Positions 63,115 through 64,000 of a DNA stretch of 64,000 nt are shown piece after piece. The notes beneath the pieces were generated by a model. The model did no database searches. It was not told where the DNA came from and saw only the letters and a program-made list of their open reading frames with translations. The stretch is from positions 56,781-120,780 of the forward strand of contig CAJYXJ010000027.1 of NCBI GenBank assembly GCA_913778085.1. Direction: 5' to 3'. Numbering within the stretch: the stretch's first letter is position 1; every line of letters begins with the position of its first letter. The stretch comes from an uncultured Chryseobacterium sp. (GTDB lineage Bacteria > Bacteroidota > Bacteroidia > Flavobacteriales > Weeksellaceae). A program made the translations under genes and the position numbers.

Positions 63115-63864
63115 ATGAAAGTACGGTTTAAGAAAGAGCTGGAAAATTTTAGAAACCTGGATGAATATCTGGTTATAGGATTTGGCCTTCATGAAAATAA
63201 AACAAGATTTTACCTTATAGCCGATGATAATTTTGCGATTGGCTACGGAGTGTCAAAACATTTTGATATTAATGATGATACTACCGATGGTTATGTAAGA
63301 AGGGATGATTTGAATTTCGGATTAGAATTTTACCTGGAAAGCGAAATGAGTAATTCTCGAAGGGATCTTAAAAACTATTGGCAAATAAACAATCCTTATG
63401 AAAACGTAAGGTATTTTGCAGATAAAAAGTATCCGGTTTCTGTAGATTATGAGAAAAGTATGCTTAATGAAAATAATAAACTAAGCCGTATTGAAGGTGC
63501 TTTGTTATTTATCGATCAGTATTTGTACGAACAGTTTTGGGATGCTACCTATAGGGAAGGCCTGCAATTTTACAAAAGAAATTCGCTGGATTATTTCCTG
63601 GAAAAGAAGTTAAAAGAACCCGAAGCAATTGACGTGATTGATTATAAGGCTGAACTTCTAAAATTCATTGAAAAAGCGTTTGGAGCAGGAGAGCAGTCAA
63701 TAGACAATTCTGATTATTATGCCCGGACTCTTTCAGGTCTGATCAGTGCCCTATTCGTAAACGAAATCGCTTCGGTTCAAAAGCTTGAATCATTTTATGA
63801 TAACTGTTTTGTTATTGAGTACGAAAGCAGGTATTATATTTTAAGCAGATATTGGGCATCCTGA
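63115..63864 (+). CDS. Protein of unknown function
   Basis: 249 residues, cytoplasmic, acidic-basic mixed, Tyr/Asp-rich. N-terminal half beta-rich (YLVIGFGLHENKTRFYLIADDNFAIGYG), C-terminal half helical (AELLKFIEKAFGAGEQSID). Resembles solitary immunity-type or SMI1-like proteins in overall feel but no motif is firm. Stands alone between cphA and an insertion sequence. Confidence 0.7.
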   Translation: MKVRFKKELENFRNLDEYLVIGFGLHENKTRFYLIADDNFAIGYGVSKHFDINDDTTDGYVRRDDLNFGLEFYLESEMSNSRRDLKNYWQINNPYENVRYFADKKYPVSVDYEKSMLNENNKLSRIEGALLFIDQYLYEQFWDATYREGLQFYKRNSLDYFLEKKLKEPEAIDVIDYKAELLKFIEKAFGAGEQSIDNSDYYARTLSGLISALFVNEIASVQKLESFYDNCFVIEYESRYYILSRYWAS

Positions 63865-63882
63865 AATTACGATAAAATAAAG

Positions 63883-63917
63883 AATCCGTCTCACAACTGA
63901 GGCGGATTATTCTTGGT
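63883..63917 (+). terminator. Terminator after unknown gene
   Basis: 11-bp stem AATCCGTCTCA/TGAGGCGGATT (one G-U), CAAC loop, ATTATTCTT tail. Confidence 0.75.
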
Positions 63918-63967
63918 TATTATTTTAGATTTTTGTATATTTACATCTGACAATCAGGTATTTATAT

Positions 63968-64000
63968 ATGAATTTCAAGTATTACAACCAAAATCAGACT
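63968..64000 (+). CDS. Start of a probable IS1182-family transposase (3' partial)
   Basis: The last eleven codons read MNFKYYNQNQT, closely matching the start of IS1182-type transposases in Chryseobacterium. The window ends here, so the call rests on eleven residues and a plausible upstream A/T-rich end (ACATCTGACAATCAGG). Tentative. Confidence 0.5.
   Translation, partial: MNFKYYNQNQT

Overview
The window looks like a chromosomal segment of a flavobacterium close to Chryseobacterium (Weeksellaceae, Bacteroidota). Support comes from promoters of the form TTTG-N19/20-TANNTTTG, few Shine-Dalgarno sites, AT-rich spacers, GLPGLI-family proteins, a TonB-receptor-type outer membrane protein, BlaI/M56 and DUF4476 genes, an RND efflux operon, and interspersed repeats typical of this group. 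No rRNA genes, CRISPR array or prophage were seen.

Layout. 1-4.3 kb: 5'-truncated MBL-fold/rhodanese protein, thioredoxin, omega-amidase-like nitrilase, small outer-membrane protein, RseP. 4.4-6.4 kb: two identical tRNA-Asn genes, then an ISL3-type insertion sequence (two-frame transposase) abutting a fragment of a second copy in the opposite orientation. 6.4-12.3 kb: small membrane and secreted proteins, a BlaI-M56-GLPGLI operon with a palindromic BlaI-type operator on its promoter, an acetyltransferase. 12.3-19.2 kb: transaldolase, a tandem array of about 166-bp repeats, TPR protein, dipeptidase E, PBP4, an orphan histidine kinase, a double-glycine-leader peptide. 19.4-28.5 kb: M61 and M1 peptidases, TatC, arabinose-5-phosphate isomerase, RecQ and a gene-poor AT-rich stretch. 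28.5-33.3 kb: GT4 glycosyltransferase, Cys-rich proteins, dihydrolipoyl dehydrogenase, DUF4476 protein, a gene remnant. 33.4-40 kb: accessory region, strikingly AT-rich: a possible HEPN-type protein, CvfB-like protein, XRE regulator with an iterated upstream motif, small secreted peptide, GLPGLI protein, TonB-receptor-like protein and a decayed gene. 40.1-46.5 kb: TetR-TolC-adaptor-RND efflux operon with two operator-like repeats. 46.5-49.4 kb: MITE-like repeats, a J-domain/KTSC fusion, an unknown protein and a heavily frameshifted pseudogene. 49.4-53 kb: six-gene minus-strand operon (unknown, secreted, NUDIX, TIGR01777 epimerase, Zn-ribbon, HPP). 53.1-58 kb: SSB, HRDC protein, HisS, GNAT, a polyQ zinc-ribbon/SHOCT protein, methyltransferase. 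58-63.1 kb: cyanophycin module (synthetase, cyanophycinase, isoaspartyl peptidase) beside a YtxH-like protein. The window ends in the first codons of a probable IS1182-type transposase.

How genes work together. The TetR operon is a tripartite efflux pump with its repressor. The cyanophycin genes form a make-and-break cycle for an Asp/Arg polymer. BlaI-M56 is a proteolytic sensor/repressor pair whose output probably includes the GLPGLI gene behind it. The XRE-peptide-GLPGLI-receptor block is the best candidate for an undescribed envelope system: the AT-rich cassette combines a small secreted protein, a GLPGLI protein and an outer-membrane receptor-like barrel, next to a regulator with three 21-bp-phased repeats at its own promoter.
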